Positions 47,993-60,195 of a stretch of 64,000 bases of DNA are shown piece by piece. The notes under the pieces are model-generated. The model was not told the origin of the DNA, did no database searches, and saw only the letters and a program-made list of their open reading frames with translations. The stretch covers positions 25,078,001 through 25,142,000 of the forward strand of contig NC_056428.1 in the NCBI RefSeq assembly GCF_905147365.1, read 5' to 3'. A program made the position numbers and the translations under genes. The first letter of the stretch is position 1; every line of letters starts with the position of its first letter. The stretch comes from Aricia agestis (lineage: Eukaryota > Arthropoda > Insecta > Lepidoptera > Lycaenidae).

Positions 47993-48584
47993 GTAAAAGC
48001 CATGGACGTAAAAAAAATCACCTTTTCTACACGTCCATGTTAAAAGCCCCGATTATACTATTTTAATATGATATTTAAGTGTGGCTTTGTTCCTTGTTAG
48101 ATGGATTCTCATGAAATCAATAATAACTTATAGTTGATAATAAAGAAATTGAACAGTTCAAACAAGGAAGAACACTGCAATGTTGCATTAAAATAGTAAG
48201 ATGGGGGTCTGATGTATGTAGTAACGCTAAACTTTCCACCTTTATAATGATTTTTATCCCGTCTTTCCTAATAATATTATAGAATCCATCCAAATTACTA
48301 CGGATCTGTAAGACTGATACAATGGCCCATTTCTGACAATAAAATTGCGTCCATTTTGCATAATGTCCGGATGTGATTTTCCATTTTTGCTAATGTATTC
48401 AAAAGGTTTTCAGTAATCAGTACTTAAATCACTTCCTAAACGTAACTTCCTAAGTTAGTGTTTAAATAGATTTAAGTAGCCCTTAAACGAATATAAAAAG
48501 AACTATCCACAACATTTATAGACCCCTACCAAGATATTTTGTTACTTGTTTCTCTATTGCCGCGGCTGCACTGTGCACATGCGT

Positions 48585-48860
48585 ATATCGTACGAAGCTT
48601 CGTGCTATGAGACGATACTATTGGACGATACACGCAGATCGTCCAATGGTATCGTCTTAGGCTGGTTTTATAGTAGAGCGTTTCGCAGCGCCGTTGGAGC
48701 GCCGCGCGTTCGAATATGTATGGGGGTAGTAGTTGCGTTTTAAAGTCCGCGCGCTTGAGCAGCGCCGTTCGTCCATACGTTTGTTACAGCTTCGAACGCG
48801 CGCGCTCCAACGGCGCTGCGAAACGCTCTACTATAAAACCAGCCTTAAGCACGAAGCACT
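48585..48860. mobile_element. Inverted-repeat element split by a MITE
   Basis: Arms CGTGCTATGAGACGATAC with ATTGGACGAT and ATCGTCCAAT with GGTATCGTCT continue past the inserted 48660-48844 MITE as AGCACGAAGCACTACGCAGG. Confidence 0.65.
48660..48844. mobile_element. MITE with GGCTGGTTTTATAGTAGAGC termini
   Basis: 185 bp flanked by TTA on both sides (48657-48659 and 48845-48847). Perfect long arms run through GCGTTTCGCAGCGCCGTTGG. Harbinger-type TSD. Confidence 0.88.
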
Positions 48861-48989
48861 ACGCAGGTGGACAAACCATATTTGATATTTCCATGTTGCG
48901 TTGCATCGTTGGAATGGAAACGCATGCCAAATCTGCGTTGTGACCACGCCCGTAAACACAACAAAGCATTGTCTCGAATCTCGTATTAC

Positions 48990-49200
48990 TGGCCCTAACT
49001 CGCGTCTCGTGGCTCAGCTCGCGGCGCATCTCGTGGCGCGCGTCGAAGCGCGAGTGTAAACACAAAGCTCGCGTCCCCCTCGAGCTCCTTTGGAAACCGC
49101 TCCCAACACGAGACGAGCCGCGAGCCGCGCCGCGAGCTCGAGTTTACACTTGGCTCGCGGCGCGTCTCGCGGCTCATCTCGTGACTCGCGCGCGAGTCTA
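48990..49200. repeat. GC-rich degenerate CTCGCGGC array
   Basis: Many near-copies of TCTCGTGGCTC / GCTCGCGGCGC in both orientations within 210 bp, bounded by ACTCGCGTCTCGTGG at the left and CGCGCGAGTCTAAAT at the right. Probably the core of a GC-rich MITE. Confidence 0.6.
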
Positions 49201-50993
49201 AATCGTTAATCGAGTATAAAGGTTTCCACTTACTGCCATAGCATCTAACTTGTAATCTCATCCAAGTTCCAACCAATGTTTCCGCAGCTTAGTTATTTCT
49301 AGTAGATAATCTTCAAACACTTTTATGAGCTTACTCTGAAAAGTATCTTGTTGCAGAGGGAGCAATGTCTTGTTATGTCCAAATTTTTAACTTTTGTATA
49401 TTTAACATGAATTTTAATATCCATCTACAACAGCTCAAATCGGCCGGAGCTTAAAATGGTCAAATGGTTATAAGAATAGAGATTGAAAATTTTAACAACT
49501 CTAACATCTTTTAATCCGATACAATTCTAATTGTTTAAAACTAGTAGTCTGCGTAATGTGTTATTGATAAAGTTATATTATGGTTTTTATAATTTCAATT
49601 AATATCATGTACTTCTTTGTCGACTATCCGCCTATAACATATGTGGGCGCCTTTGTAAAATATATTAGTATTACTACCATTTAAGCAAGGGTGTTTTGAA
49701 ATCACGGTAAAAATACCTAATTGATGTATAAACTGTTCTACTTATATATTTCTCAAAAATTCTAATGACTATACTTCCTATAACCAGGTTTTAAAACATC
49801 CTTGTTTTAAAATAACATTTTAAATTTAATTGACGACCTATTTTGGTTTTTAAATAATAAAATTTGGCCTGTGAATTTCACGGATAATGTTCTATACACA
49901 CGCCAACATTTAGCCAGCTTACCCTACCATATTATATCTTAGCAGCTTATGTCGTAGCGTGGGACTTGTACCGCAGCTCGCAGTCATAATAGTGATTGGC
50001 CCTAACGTTAATTTCCAACAAGCTGAAAATGTACAGGCACTAAAATATAAGTACTGAATGCAATTCAAAAATGTCCTCAATGATCCCGACCATCCCGTTA
50101 TATCTCAGAAAAGGTTAAACTTACAGAAAAATCCTATTTTATATAAACACGGAATCAATGATAAGTTTACAAGAGTTGTTTTCTGGTGTTTTTGTAATTT
50201 TTGGCTTCTTGGCAAATAATGCAAAGTAAATTTTCCCTATTATTGGGCTAACTAGACTGGGCTAAAATGACACAAAATATTACTTTTATACTTAATAAAA
50301 TAATACTGATAATGTTGTATATAGGTATACCTACATTATGAAATCTGTGCTAGAATTGAAGTGTATTAGATACGGGTTATTTTCAATATTTTGGCATCTA
50401 TTGTAATTGTTTAACTTTTTATGTATGCATTTATTAGTATGTATTACACATTATTGTTTAAATTGTACAGTTTGTAATAATTTTTAATATTAATTCTTTG
50501 TATATTTTCACAAATATAAAAATTGGAGAAATTGTTGTTTTTCTTGTCATAATATTAAGTAGGTATAATATTTTATATTTTAAAATGACAAGGTCAAAGA
50601 TTAGCGAATTTTGTTAATAAAATAAAGAAATCACGGTGTAAAATAAGTGTTCCCAAAATTACAGCTCGATAGCATTTTTATTTTTTTTGTTATGCGCCTT
50701 CAAAGTTAGATAATAAAGTCGATTTTTTCCATTAAATTTCTTAATATTTGTATACCAATCGATAACTTATTCAATTAAAAGCAACCGCTTTCATAAACGC
50801 AATATTTAATATACCTATCGAACAAAGTTCTCTCCCGATGCGTACAAACTACGAAAGAGTGACGTCAGTCTTTCGTAGCACTTTGTATGGAGCGTTTCGG
50901 GCCAGTCTATTTTATGAGATGTTTGAATTGTCATATCTTGGTGAATTTTTAAGCTATCAGAGTCATTCTCTCAGCGACTCAGAACCCTTGCTA
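49201..50993. other. AT-rich intergenic stretch
   Basis: No gene or repeat boundary recognised. Near 50,617 an AATAAA (AATAAAATAAAG) could be a distal polyadenylation signal. Confidence 0.4.
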
Positions 50994-51456
50994 TCTATAC
51001 TAATATAATATTATAAATGCGAAAGTATCTCTGTCTGTATGTCTGTCTGTCTCGCTTTCACGCCAAAACTACTGAACCGATTGTAATGAAATTTTGTACA
51101 CAGATAGTCTAAAGCCTGAGAAAGGACATAGGCAACTTTTTAACTGGAAAAAGGGGTTGTAAGGGGGTGAAAATGCGTAAGTTTGTTCAAATTAAGTTAG
51201 TTCCAAAAACTCATAACAGATGACGCCAAGAGTCGCCTAGATCGAGCTATCGCTTGCTCATATGTATTTCTATAAGAGGTGGTACCATGTTGAAATGAGT
51301 TTTCCGATTCTTTCGATTGTTATACATTATTATTGACTCACCTACTAACTTAGATATCAGAAACAACAGCGCCAAAACTACTGAACCGATTGTAATGAAA
51401 TTTTGTACACAGATAGTCTAAAGCCTGAGAAAGGACATAGGCTACTTTTTTACTGG
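50994..51456 (+). mobile_element. Helitron 5' region with internal partial repeat
   Basis: TCTATACTAATATAATATTA start after an A. The block CGCCAAAACTACTGAACCGA with AAAGCCTGAGAAAGGACATA occurs twice (51,059 and 51,370). It runs into the tandem array; no 3' end was found. Confidence 0.65.
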
Positions 51457-54400
51457 AAAAGGGGGTTTTAAGGGGGCGTTTATGCGTAAATTTGTTCAAA
51501 TTAAGGTAGTTCCAAAACTCATAACAGATGGCGCCAAGAGTCGCCTAGATCGTGCTATCGCTGGTGCGTTGGCGGCCTTTTATCAGGGAATACGAAATAC
51601 TGTTGATGACAGTTCTATTGATGACAGGAAAATGCTCGGTGGAAGATTGCCACTCATCAAAGTGATAAGGATGGTATATTTTTCGTGTGAACAATGGCAA
51701 AAAGTTGCAGGAGGTATGATTCCGAACAATTCCTCAGAGCACTCCTTGTGATATAACCGATAGAGTATGCACAATGAAGCTACATCTCGGCGTAATTCCA
51801 AGGGGTCCAGCCTGTTTGAAACACTATGGCAAATGGCAATCAACAATTCGAGCGGCCCTTCGTTGGATGCGATTCAGAAGGAGATAGTTGATATTTTAAC
51901 CCCCCCCCCCCCAAAGATGAGAACTGTATTCCATATGAGGCTGAACCTGCGCCTTGTAGAGTTGTAAGCGTTGGTCCCGTCTGAAATGCTGTCTCGCATT
52001 TTGGTGTTCTTAACAGATTAAGAACACCAAGCTTTTTCTAGGCTAACTTGGTCTTACCCTCTAGATGAGATCAGAAATGGAATTCGTTCGATATGTTTAC
52101 GTCAAGTATTTCAATGCTGGGGGAGATTGTTAAAGAGGTGCTCTCAAAACGAGTCTTGGCGGGGTTGAATTGGACTAAGTTACGTCTACCCCATTCAGGG
52201 ACTTTCTCCAATGAATTCTCTATTTTAAACACAAGTTCGTTTTGACTCTCAATGACATTTACCCGAGAAATATGGGGGGAGCCAGCGTGATAGGGCATCA
52301 CCTGTACTATCTTCTGCATAGCAATGAATGCCGTTGATCTGTAACATGTCATTGGTATGCAGTATGAATAGGGTAGGCGATAGCACACAGCCCTGAGGGA
52401 CACCAGCATCAACAGACTGAGTTCCAGAGCAGTCTGTCTGTTTATGCTTCTGTCTGCTAAGAAACTGGTTAGTTGTGAACTTGTGACCCATTTGCATAAA
52501 TTCACGGTCTCAATTCAAACCCGATCAAACAGCATTAACTAATTGAAATTCAAATTCAAATACTTTATTTGTAAACCAAGTATACAAACAAATTTAATAT
52601 AAGTACAAACTTGTAAAAGGGGGTTTTAAGGGGGCGTTTATGCGTAAATTTGTTCAAATTAAGGTAGTTCCAAAACTCATAACAGATGGCGCCAAGAGTC
52701 GCCTAGATCGTGCTATCGCTGGTGCGTTGCCGGCCTTTTATCAGGGAATACGAAATACTGTTGATGACAGTTCTATTGATGACAGGAAAATGCTCGGTGG
52801 AAGATTGCCACTCATCAAAGTGATAAGGATGGTATATTTTTCGTGTGAACAATGGCAAAAAGTTGCAGGAGGTATGATTCCGAACAATTCCTCAGAGCAC
52901 TCCTTGTGATATAACCGATAGAGGATGCACAATGAAGCTACATCTCGGCGTAATTCCAAGGGGTCCAGCCTGTTTGAAACACTATGGCAAATGGCAATCA
53001 ACAATTCGAGCGGCCCTTCGTTGGATGCGATTCAGAAGGAGATAGTTGATATTTTAACCCCCCCCCCCCCCCCCCCAAAGATGAGAACTGTATTCCATAT
53101 GAGGCTGAACCTGCGCCTTGTAGAGTTATAAGCGTTGGTCCCGTCTGAAATGCTGTCTCGCATTTTGGTGTTCTTAACAGATTAAGAACACCAAGCTTTT
53201 TCTAGGCTAACTTGGTCTTACCCTCTAGATGAGATCAGAAATGGAATTCGTTCGATATGTTTACGTCAAGTATTTCAATGCTGGGGGAGATTGTTAAAGA
53301 GGTGCTCTCAAAACGAGTCTTGGCGGGGTTGAATTGGACTAAGTTACGTCTACCCCATTCAGGGACTTTCTCCAATGAATTCTCTATTTTAAACACAAGT
53401 TCGTTTTGACTCTCAATGACATTTACCAGAGAAATATGGGGGGAGCCAGCGTGATAGGGCATCACCTGTACTATCTTCTGCATAGCAATGAATGCCGTTG
53501 ATCTGTAACATGTCATTGGTATGCAGTATGAATAGGGTAGGCGATAGCACACAGCCCTGAGGGACACCAGCATCAACAGACTGAGTTCCAGAGCAGTCTG
53601 TCTGTTTATGCTTCTGTCTGCTAAGAAACTGGTTAGTTGTGAACTTGTGACCCATTTGCATAAATTCACGGTCTCAATTCAAACCCGATCAAACAGCATT
53701 AACTAATTGAAATTCAAATTCAAATACTTTATTTGTAAACCAAGTATACAAACAAATTTAATATAAGTACAAACTTGTAAAAGGGGGTTTTAAGGGGGCG
53801 TTTATGCGTAAATTTGTTCAAATTAAGGTAGTTCCAAAACTCATAACAGATGGCGCCAAGAGTCGCCTAGATCGTGCTATCGCTGGTGCGTTGCCGGCCT
53901 TTTATCAGGGAATACGAAATACTGTTGATGACAGTTCTATTGATGACAGGAAAATGCTCGGTGGAAGATTGCCACTCATCAAAGTGATAAGGATGGTATA
54001 TTTTTCGTGTGAACAATGGCAAAAAGTTGCAGGAGGTATGATTCCGAACAATTCCTCAGAGCACTCCTTGTGATATAACCGATAGAGGATGCACAATGAA
54101 GCTACATCTCGGCGTAATTCCAAGGGGTCCAGCCTGTTTGAAACACTATGGCAAATGGCAATCAACAATTCGAGCGGCCCTTCGTTGGATGCGATTCAGA
54201 AGGAGATAGTTGATATTTTACCCCCCCCCCCCCCCCCCCCAAAGATGAGAACTGTATTCCATATGAGGCTGAACCTGCGCCTTGTAGAGTTGTAAGCGTT
54301 GGTCCCGTCTGAAATGCTGTCTCGCATTTTGGTGTTCTTAACAGATTAAGAACACCAAGCTTTTTCTAGGCTAACTTGGTCTTACCCTCTAGATGAGATC

Positions 54401-54942
54401 AGAAATGGAATTCGTTCGATATGTTTACGTCAAGTATTTCAATGCTGGGGGAGATTGTTAAAGAGGTGCTCTCAAAACGAGTCTTGGCGGGGTTGAATTG
54501 GACTAAGTTACGTCTACCCCATTCAGGGACTTTCTCCAATGAATTCTCTATTTTAAACACAAGTTCGTTTTGACTCTCAATGACATTTACCCGAGAAATA
54601 TGGGGGGAGCCAGCGTGATAGGGCATCACCTGTACTATCTTCTGCATAGCAATGAATGCCGTTGATCTGTAACATGTCATTGGTATGCAGTATGAATAGG
54701 GTAGGCGATAGCACACAGCCCTGAGGGACACCAGCATCAACAGACTGAGTTCCAGAGCAGTCTGTCTGTTTATGCTTCTGTCTGCTAAGAAACTGGTTAG
54801 TTGTGAACTTGTGACCCATTTGCATAAATTCACGGTCTCAATTCAAACCCGATCAAACAGCATTAACTAATTGAAATTCAAATTCAAATACTTTATTTGT
54901 AAACCAAGTATACAAACAAATTTAATATAAGTACAAACTTGT
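51457..54942 (-). repeat. Three-copy tandem array of a LINE RT fragment (1.16 kb)
   Basis: Units 51457-52614 (1,158 bp), 52615-53778 (1,164) and 53779-54942 (1,164). The minus strand of each encodes a piece of non-LTR reverse transcriptase (AGVPQGCVLSPTLFILHTND, then IHCYAEDSTGDAL; further down RRDVASLCILYRLYHKECSE) in shifted frames. The plus-strand start of each unit is Helitron-type sequence (TTTGTTCAAATTAAGGTAGT). Length differs only by a poly-C run of 13, 19 and 20. A handful of substitutions distinguish the copies. Confidence 0.93.
52071..52505 (-). pseudogene. Non-LTR reverse transcriptase fragment (first unit)
   Basis: RT motifs B (GVPQGCVLSPTLF) and C (YAEDS in place of YADDS) are readable in the 52249-52497 frame, with the downstream part shifted. 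Jockey/CR1-like by motif style. Copies at 53235-53669 and 54399-54833 carry the same defects. Confidence 0.85.
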
Positions 54943-55994
54943 GCCTTGTGCAGGCGCTTGCTTAAAGAAAATTTTAAATAGTTATATTTATATAATATTG
55001 TATAACTTATACATTTTGTAATATATTATATCTTATTTATATATATAACTATATTATTTATAATATACTATATTAATAAAGAAATCGCAGTCAGGAACCT
55101 TAGGCTTGGCACGACTTTGTCTAAATTTCATTACTGTTTAGAGATAAACAAGCAGCTCCATCGATACTTGGTTAGGTTTTTTGCAGAATGTTTTTGGTGG
55201 GATATTTTCATTGCAAAAGTTGAGCCGCTCGTGGCGCGCCTTGCTTTGCTGTAATAAGAAGATCTCCAGAATCCAGATGCAAACTGGAGTTCTTTTCACG
55301 TTGGTCATTAAAGCGCGGCGGCCGGCCAACGCGGGCGCGCGCGTAGTGGGGCTCCGCTTCGACGGGGCGCGCTCGGCGCCCTTAGGACCGCGGCGCCCGT
55401 GTGCAACGCACACCCTGCACATAAGGGAAAGACGCCCCTGGGCCAGGCCGCGTCGGCCATCGAAAGTATGGTGTGGCCGCTGGTCGCGTTGCGGCCAGGT
55501 GCGCGTCGTCTATAATGGCGGTTTCATACTAAAGTATAGACTATCTCGATGGCCGCCGCGGCCGCTGCTAGTGCGCGCCCGGGCATACTTCTATTTCCTT
55601 TGAACAAGGTGCAAAATGCAAGTGCATTATTTTGGGGCTCTTACGTTTCATAGATTCGGGTGTTTTCGTGATTACGACAATTAGCGAAGATTTGCATGCG
55701 CATAACATTATTAATTTGGGAGTACTGTAATCAGAATAGAGATTAAGAGGTGATTGCAGATCATCGTCGCTACGGAGCTTGTTGCAGTTCTCAGTGCGGA
55801 CTGCGTAGTGCCACCTAATTAGGTTTTAACAATATCAGCGCCCTGGGCGAGATTTCTTCGGTAGGGCTAAAAAAAGTCCCTCTTCGGCGCCCCTTTTTAT
55901 TCGGCGCCCTAGGCGGTCGCCTAGCGTCGCACCCCTTTTTTTTTTATAAATAGGTCGCAACTCGCACCCCTGCCCGCTGCCACTGGCAGTTGCC
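54943..55994. other. Intergenic region with a GC-rich island upstream of the second gene
   Basis: 54,943-55,080 is AT-rich. 55,310-55,580 is CpG-dense with GCGGCCGGCC-type blocks and an inverted pair GGCCATCGAAAGTA / CTATCTCGATGGCC. 55,833-55,940 repeats GGCGCCC motifs. No supported coding frame. Confidence 0.5.
55945..55953 (+). promoter_or_regulatory. TATA-like box upstream of second gene
   Basis: TATAAATAG lies 42 nt before the ATG at 55995, with a T-run upstream that appears to belong to a repeat. Transcription would start only about 10-20 nt before the ATG. Suggestive only. Confidence 0.3.
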
Positions 55995-56275
55995 ATGGCA
56001 ACGATAAACAAAATAAGTTTGATCAATGGAGACAAAATGGAGACTGATGACGAGAAATCTAAACTTGCAAAACTTTTACAAGACCTCGAAGTCCCAGAAT
56101 TGAAATTACCAGAAAAATGTAACGATGTAATTAGATATATCCGTCAAAAGTTTGAAACAGAAAACGACGAGGAACCATTCGCCATGGAGGAATATGACAA
56201 CCCTTATGTTGTGGACAAAAATCTGCTTCTAGAAAACGAAAGAAAACTAAAAGAACTAATAGCAGAAAGCAGACG
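55995..56275 (+). CDS. Unrecognised helical protein, exon 1
   Basis: ATG in good context (GCCATGG); 281 nt open to donor AGACG|GTAGGC, with two bases carried into exon 2. It encodes 93 codons rich in Lys, Glu and Asp, with LAKLLQDLEVPELKLP, DVIRYIRQKFE and a predicted helix ENERKLKELIAESRR. Together with 60196-60538 it makes a 207-residue soluble protein with no signal peptide or membrane segment. The pattern of short charged helices and QMRFLIQECEKE in exon 2 recalls the FSIP1 (fibrous sheath-interacting protein 1) family. I hold that only weakly. The 3.9-kb intron is filled with repeats. Confidence 0.7.
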
Positions 56276-56477
56276 GTAGGCAACTAATCATATAAATATA
56301 AACTTAATAATAATTTATATAAGCCGCACGCTAATTTAATAGATCGTAATTTAGATACTGTTCAGACTTCAGCTCTATGATAATATTATACTTATACTTA
56401 AAGTATAAAAATTAAACCGACTTCCAAGTTAAAAACAATAAGTATTCTTAAAACTATGATCTAAAAAGTATAAAATA

Positions 56478-56998
56478 CTAGATGTCCCGCGCGGCTTCGC
56501 CCGCGTAAATTAGGAATTTTACAGAAACCGTACATTTTCCCATAAAAAATAGCTTATGTCCCTACTCCCTTCACTTGGTCTACTCTATATCTGTGCTTAA
56601 TATTGCCATAAAAATTGCTCCAGTAGTTCGTAATTTCTAATACTTCCCCCGTTTTTTCCACATTTTCCTGAGTTTCTTCGGTCGTATAAGTCTTAGCGTG
56701 ATAATATATAGCCTACAGTCTTACGGCCCAATATTTGATTTATCTCTGGTTTTGCCCTACTAGAGATAGGAATAGCTCACAATTGACATAAAATATATGT
56801 CTCTAATGTCTAATGTGAGCTATTCCTATCTCTCGTAGGGCAAAACCAGAGATAGATCAAATATTGGGAACGGCCGTTACTCGATAAATGAGCTATCTAG
56901 CACCGAAATAAGTTTTTAAATCGGACCTGTAGTTCCTGAGATTAACGCGTTCAAGCAAACATACTCTTCAGGTTTATAATATTAGGTAGGTCTATAGA
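56478..56998 (-). mobile_element. Helitron in intron of second gene (521 bp)
   Basis: Read on the minus strand: 5' TCTATAGACCTACCTAATAT, and 3' hairpin CGCGGGCGAAGCCGCGCG, GGACAT, CTAG, inserted between A and T. It carries an internal palindrome at about 56,735-56,870 (GAGATAGGAATAGCTCACA and its complement). Confidence 0.82.
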
Positions 56999-57129
56999 TT
57001 TTTTTTTATTATCGCTTGACAAACTCGAGTCTCGATCTAAAAGACTATGAAAAGTAGATACTACATATATCTACTTTATATGATATAACAGGGTCATTAT
57101 AGGCTCATAAGTTATAACCATGGGACGAT

Positions 57130-57430
57130 GCATGGTATAATATGGTAGTGATAATGATGATGATGATGAATGTAATTTGCATAGTAGCATATGCTTTTCG
57201 TTCTTAAAACAACGCCGAAACCCCAAACTTGTATCTATAAAGAATCAGGTATACCAGGTATACCTCGGTGCAAAATCTTACTTGTTGGTAGCATATGCTT
57301 AGAATACTTCTCACGAATCCGAAGTCACCACATGTTTCCTTATAAATTTTGAGGAGTTCCCTCGATTACTTATGGATCCTTCATCAGATCACCACTTTTG
57401 TGAATATAATACCAAATTGGGATGCTACCT
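57130..57430 (-). repeat. Dispersed repeat fragment (shared with 5,040-5,390)
   Basis: Reverse complement of the segment in the 4585 Helitron: CATCATCATCATTATC tract, GCATAGTAGCATATGC, GGTATACCAGGTATACCTCG, GATCACCACTTTTGTGAATA. Non-coding. Confidence 0.75.
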
Positions 57431-57543
57431 TCTTCCAGATGACGTTAAAAACTCTAACGCTCAAGACTGTAGTTTTTCCCGTTCCACTTGCATGTGAGCG
57501 TCAGTGATACAAACCCAAGTGGAACGGTTTAAGCAGAGGTTTA

Positions 57544-57740
57544 GCCCGGCCGCACATTGTCCGAATTCTGATCAGAAACCGTTGAATTTCTTCTCTACAA
57601 ATATATACTAGTAATCTGTGCCGCACACTATCCGAAATATCCTTCCGGCGAGTTCGAGCTCGGCTCAGTACAAAATGTAAGAGACAGCGCGGACGTTCAA
57701 CTGTTTCTGATCAGAAATTTCGGACAATGTGCGGCCGGGC
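57544..57740. mobile_element. MITE with GCCCGGCCGCACATTGTCCG termini
   Basis: 197 bp, TTA target duplication at 57541-57543 and 57741-57743. Ends GCCCGGCCGCACATTGTCCG and CGGACAATGTGCGGCCGGGC are nearly perfect, followed inward by TCTGATCAGAAA. PIF/Harbinger-type. Confidence 0.9.
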
Positions 57741-59560
57741 TTAAGGCTAGGTTATTCCAAATTCACGTTTCTAGAATGAGTAATTATTAAAGAAAGGTCA
57801 TTAAAAAAAACTGAAAAATATATACATGTATAGATACATCTTTTAACTAGTGACTTTTATGGTTAGAAACACAATACAGATAATTTTACTAGATAAAAAA
57901 AATTCCGAAACAACCTCGATTTAAAAAACATTTTGAGTTTTATAGGACTTACAGGGAATCAATCAAAAAATGATTTGGATAGTTCGATTACTATTAAAAT
58001 TTTACAGGGAAATGTATGGATACATGTTTAGTTATACTATTTTTTATCTAAGTAAAAAGGTTTTTTCTCCTATTTCGCCCTATCATGGACGCGGCGAGCG
58101 TCGTAACCGCCACTGTACAAGGCGCGCTGATATGAATGTTATTTTAATGTCATTTACGTCGACATTCGCACTGACAGACATCGACCTACTAATTTAGGAA
58201 TAACCTCCCCTTAAGGATCGTTCTGAGCGTTTTGAGAAAATTTTAAAAAAAGAACTAAGTATATTTTTTTTATACATAGGTACTTACATTGAACCGAACT
58301 TGATATTACGATCCTTTTCTTCAAGTCGTAAATAAAATTAATTGTTTATATAGTTTGTGCGTTCTAAGATGATATGGGTGACAGTTTTTATGTTCCTTGC
58401 TACAGGTTTTTTTACAAGAAAACAAAAAAAAACAAAATGTAATAAATTATATTCCATCTACAAAAACAAATGTTTCCTATAATTGTAAATGAATAAAAAT
58501 GAAAAGATGCTAAATGCTAACTTATTAATAAAAATTATAAATATTAACTGTGAAATAGGAGTATAAAATTATTGTTACGAAAACATTTGAAAAAGGTCTC
58601 TTGCATGAAACGGAACTTATGTCAATAGAGATTGACTCGGTTGAATCGAAATCAAATCGATAAAAAGGGGCGGCCATCTTAAATCGCCGGCACCACTGAA
58701 ATGTCAGTACGAAATCGATAATTTCGATTGCAATTCCTTTACGAAGTGATTAGATATTTTTAATCTATCGATTAATTTTTGTTAGGTAACTTCCCTACTA
58801 TTGTCAATTATAATGTTTCACGCATATCAACATAAAACGCACAAACTATAGTTACATTTATTTTACAAATAAAATACACAATATTACCTACCTATGTTTG
58901 TTTCGTTTTTAGTAAGTACTTATTACATTTTTTACTTAAGTAATCATTTTTTAATATAGTTAAACTTTTATTATATTTGAGTTTTCACATTGAATCATAT
59001 TTTAATAACAAAACCACATACTTACTTTGAATATTGACTATTGTCACATAATATAATAAACGTTATGTAACAATACCGTGTAATGCTAGTCAAGTACGGG
59101 TCAGTATAGGAGAGATGAAAATTAACTGTATTAGGTATATTTTATAAGAAATCATTTGACCTTTAATTTAAAACAATTTATTTTCCAAACAAAATATTTA
59201 AATGTTATTTAATTTAATAAGTATACTTACATATTTCAATTAAAATATTATTTGTAATGAAATAATATAAAGTTTTTTGTCTCTACTCTCTCCTGAAAAC
59301 TTTCCAAACATGGCTTTCGCGATATAGTAATAGGTTAAAATTTAAAAAAAAACTAGAACGCCCACTTTGACCCATCTTCGTCAAGGGTCGTTTTGAGCGA
59401 AAATAATGACGTCATGAGTGACGTCATAGCCGCGATCAAAACGACCCCGGTCGCCAAAGAGAACGGCAGAAGGGGACGTTTTGAGCGTTTTGGTCAAAAT
59501 TAACATCATCTGTAACGCAGCCATAATGTTTAAGTTAAGTAGAAACAACTTCTTAACCGT
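57741..59560. other. AT-rich intron sequence of second gene
   Basis: No exon or repeat boundary seen. Notable only for two CRE-type octamers TGACGTCA at 59407-59414 and 59418-59425. Confidence 0.45.
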
Positions 59561-60160
59561 CATTTGATTTTTAATAAATTTCAAGGATTTACCTCGACTA
59601 CTCATAGATCCCATCATCAGATCACCATTTTCGTAATTGTTATACAAAATTTAGATTAAGTATATCCTATAGGTACAACAAAACAAGAATTTTAAAAATC
59701 GGTCCACAAACAGCGAAATAAGTAATCATCAAAAACATCAGCTTCGATGCAAAGTATCACAAAAAGTAGTAATAATTGCGTCATAATGTGATGACCCATG
59801 GTATAATGATAGTTGTGGTGATGATGATTAATCAAATTGATATATTATTCGCTAAATCCCCGAACCTGTATCTATAAGGTATCAAAAGTTCTGTTGGGTA
59901 CCTCGGATCCAGGGCTTAACCTGATGCGAAATCTTACTTTTTGGTATCATTTACCTCAAATGCTTCAGAAAAAATCGAAATCACTATATAATATGTTTCC
60001 ATACAAATTACAAGGAGTTCCCTCGATTCCTCATGGATCCCATCATCAGATCACCACTTTTGTCAACATGGTACCAAACTCGAGCTAAACTTTATACAAC
60101 ACAAAAAGAATTTGGAAATCGGATTATAAACGGCTTACTATCGTTGAACATACGAAAAAA
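59561..60160. repeat. Dispersed repeat (relative of 28290-28915)
   Basis: Shares AAATTTCAAGGATTT, ATCGGTCCACAAACAGCGAA, CCCGAACCTGTATCTATAAGG-like and CATCATCAGATCACCACTTT blocks in the same order with 28,290-28,880. It ends about 35 nt before the exon-2 acceptor. Confidence 0.72.
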
Positions 60161-60195
60161 AAGATTCAGAATATTTATTTTTCTATTAATTTCAG

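Noticed and set aside
47785..48066. Arg/Ala-rich 93-codon frame
   Set aside because: Lies across a GC-rich MITE with clear terminal inverted repeats.
51482..54295. Repeated plus-strand 89- and 68-codon frames
   Set aside because: They are antisense or leader shadows of the minus-strand reverse-transcriptase fragment and Helitron sequence in the tandem unit.
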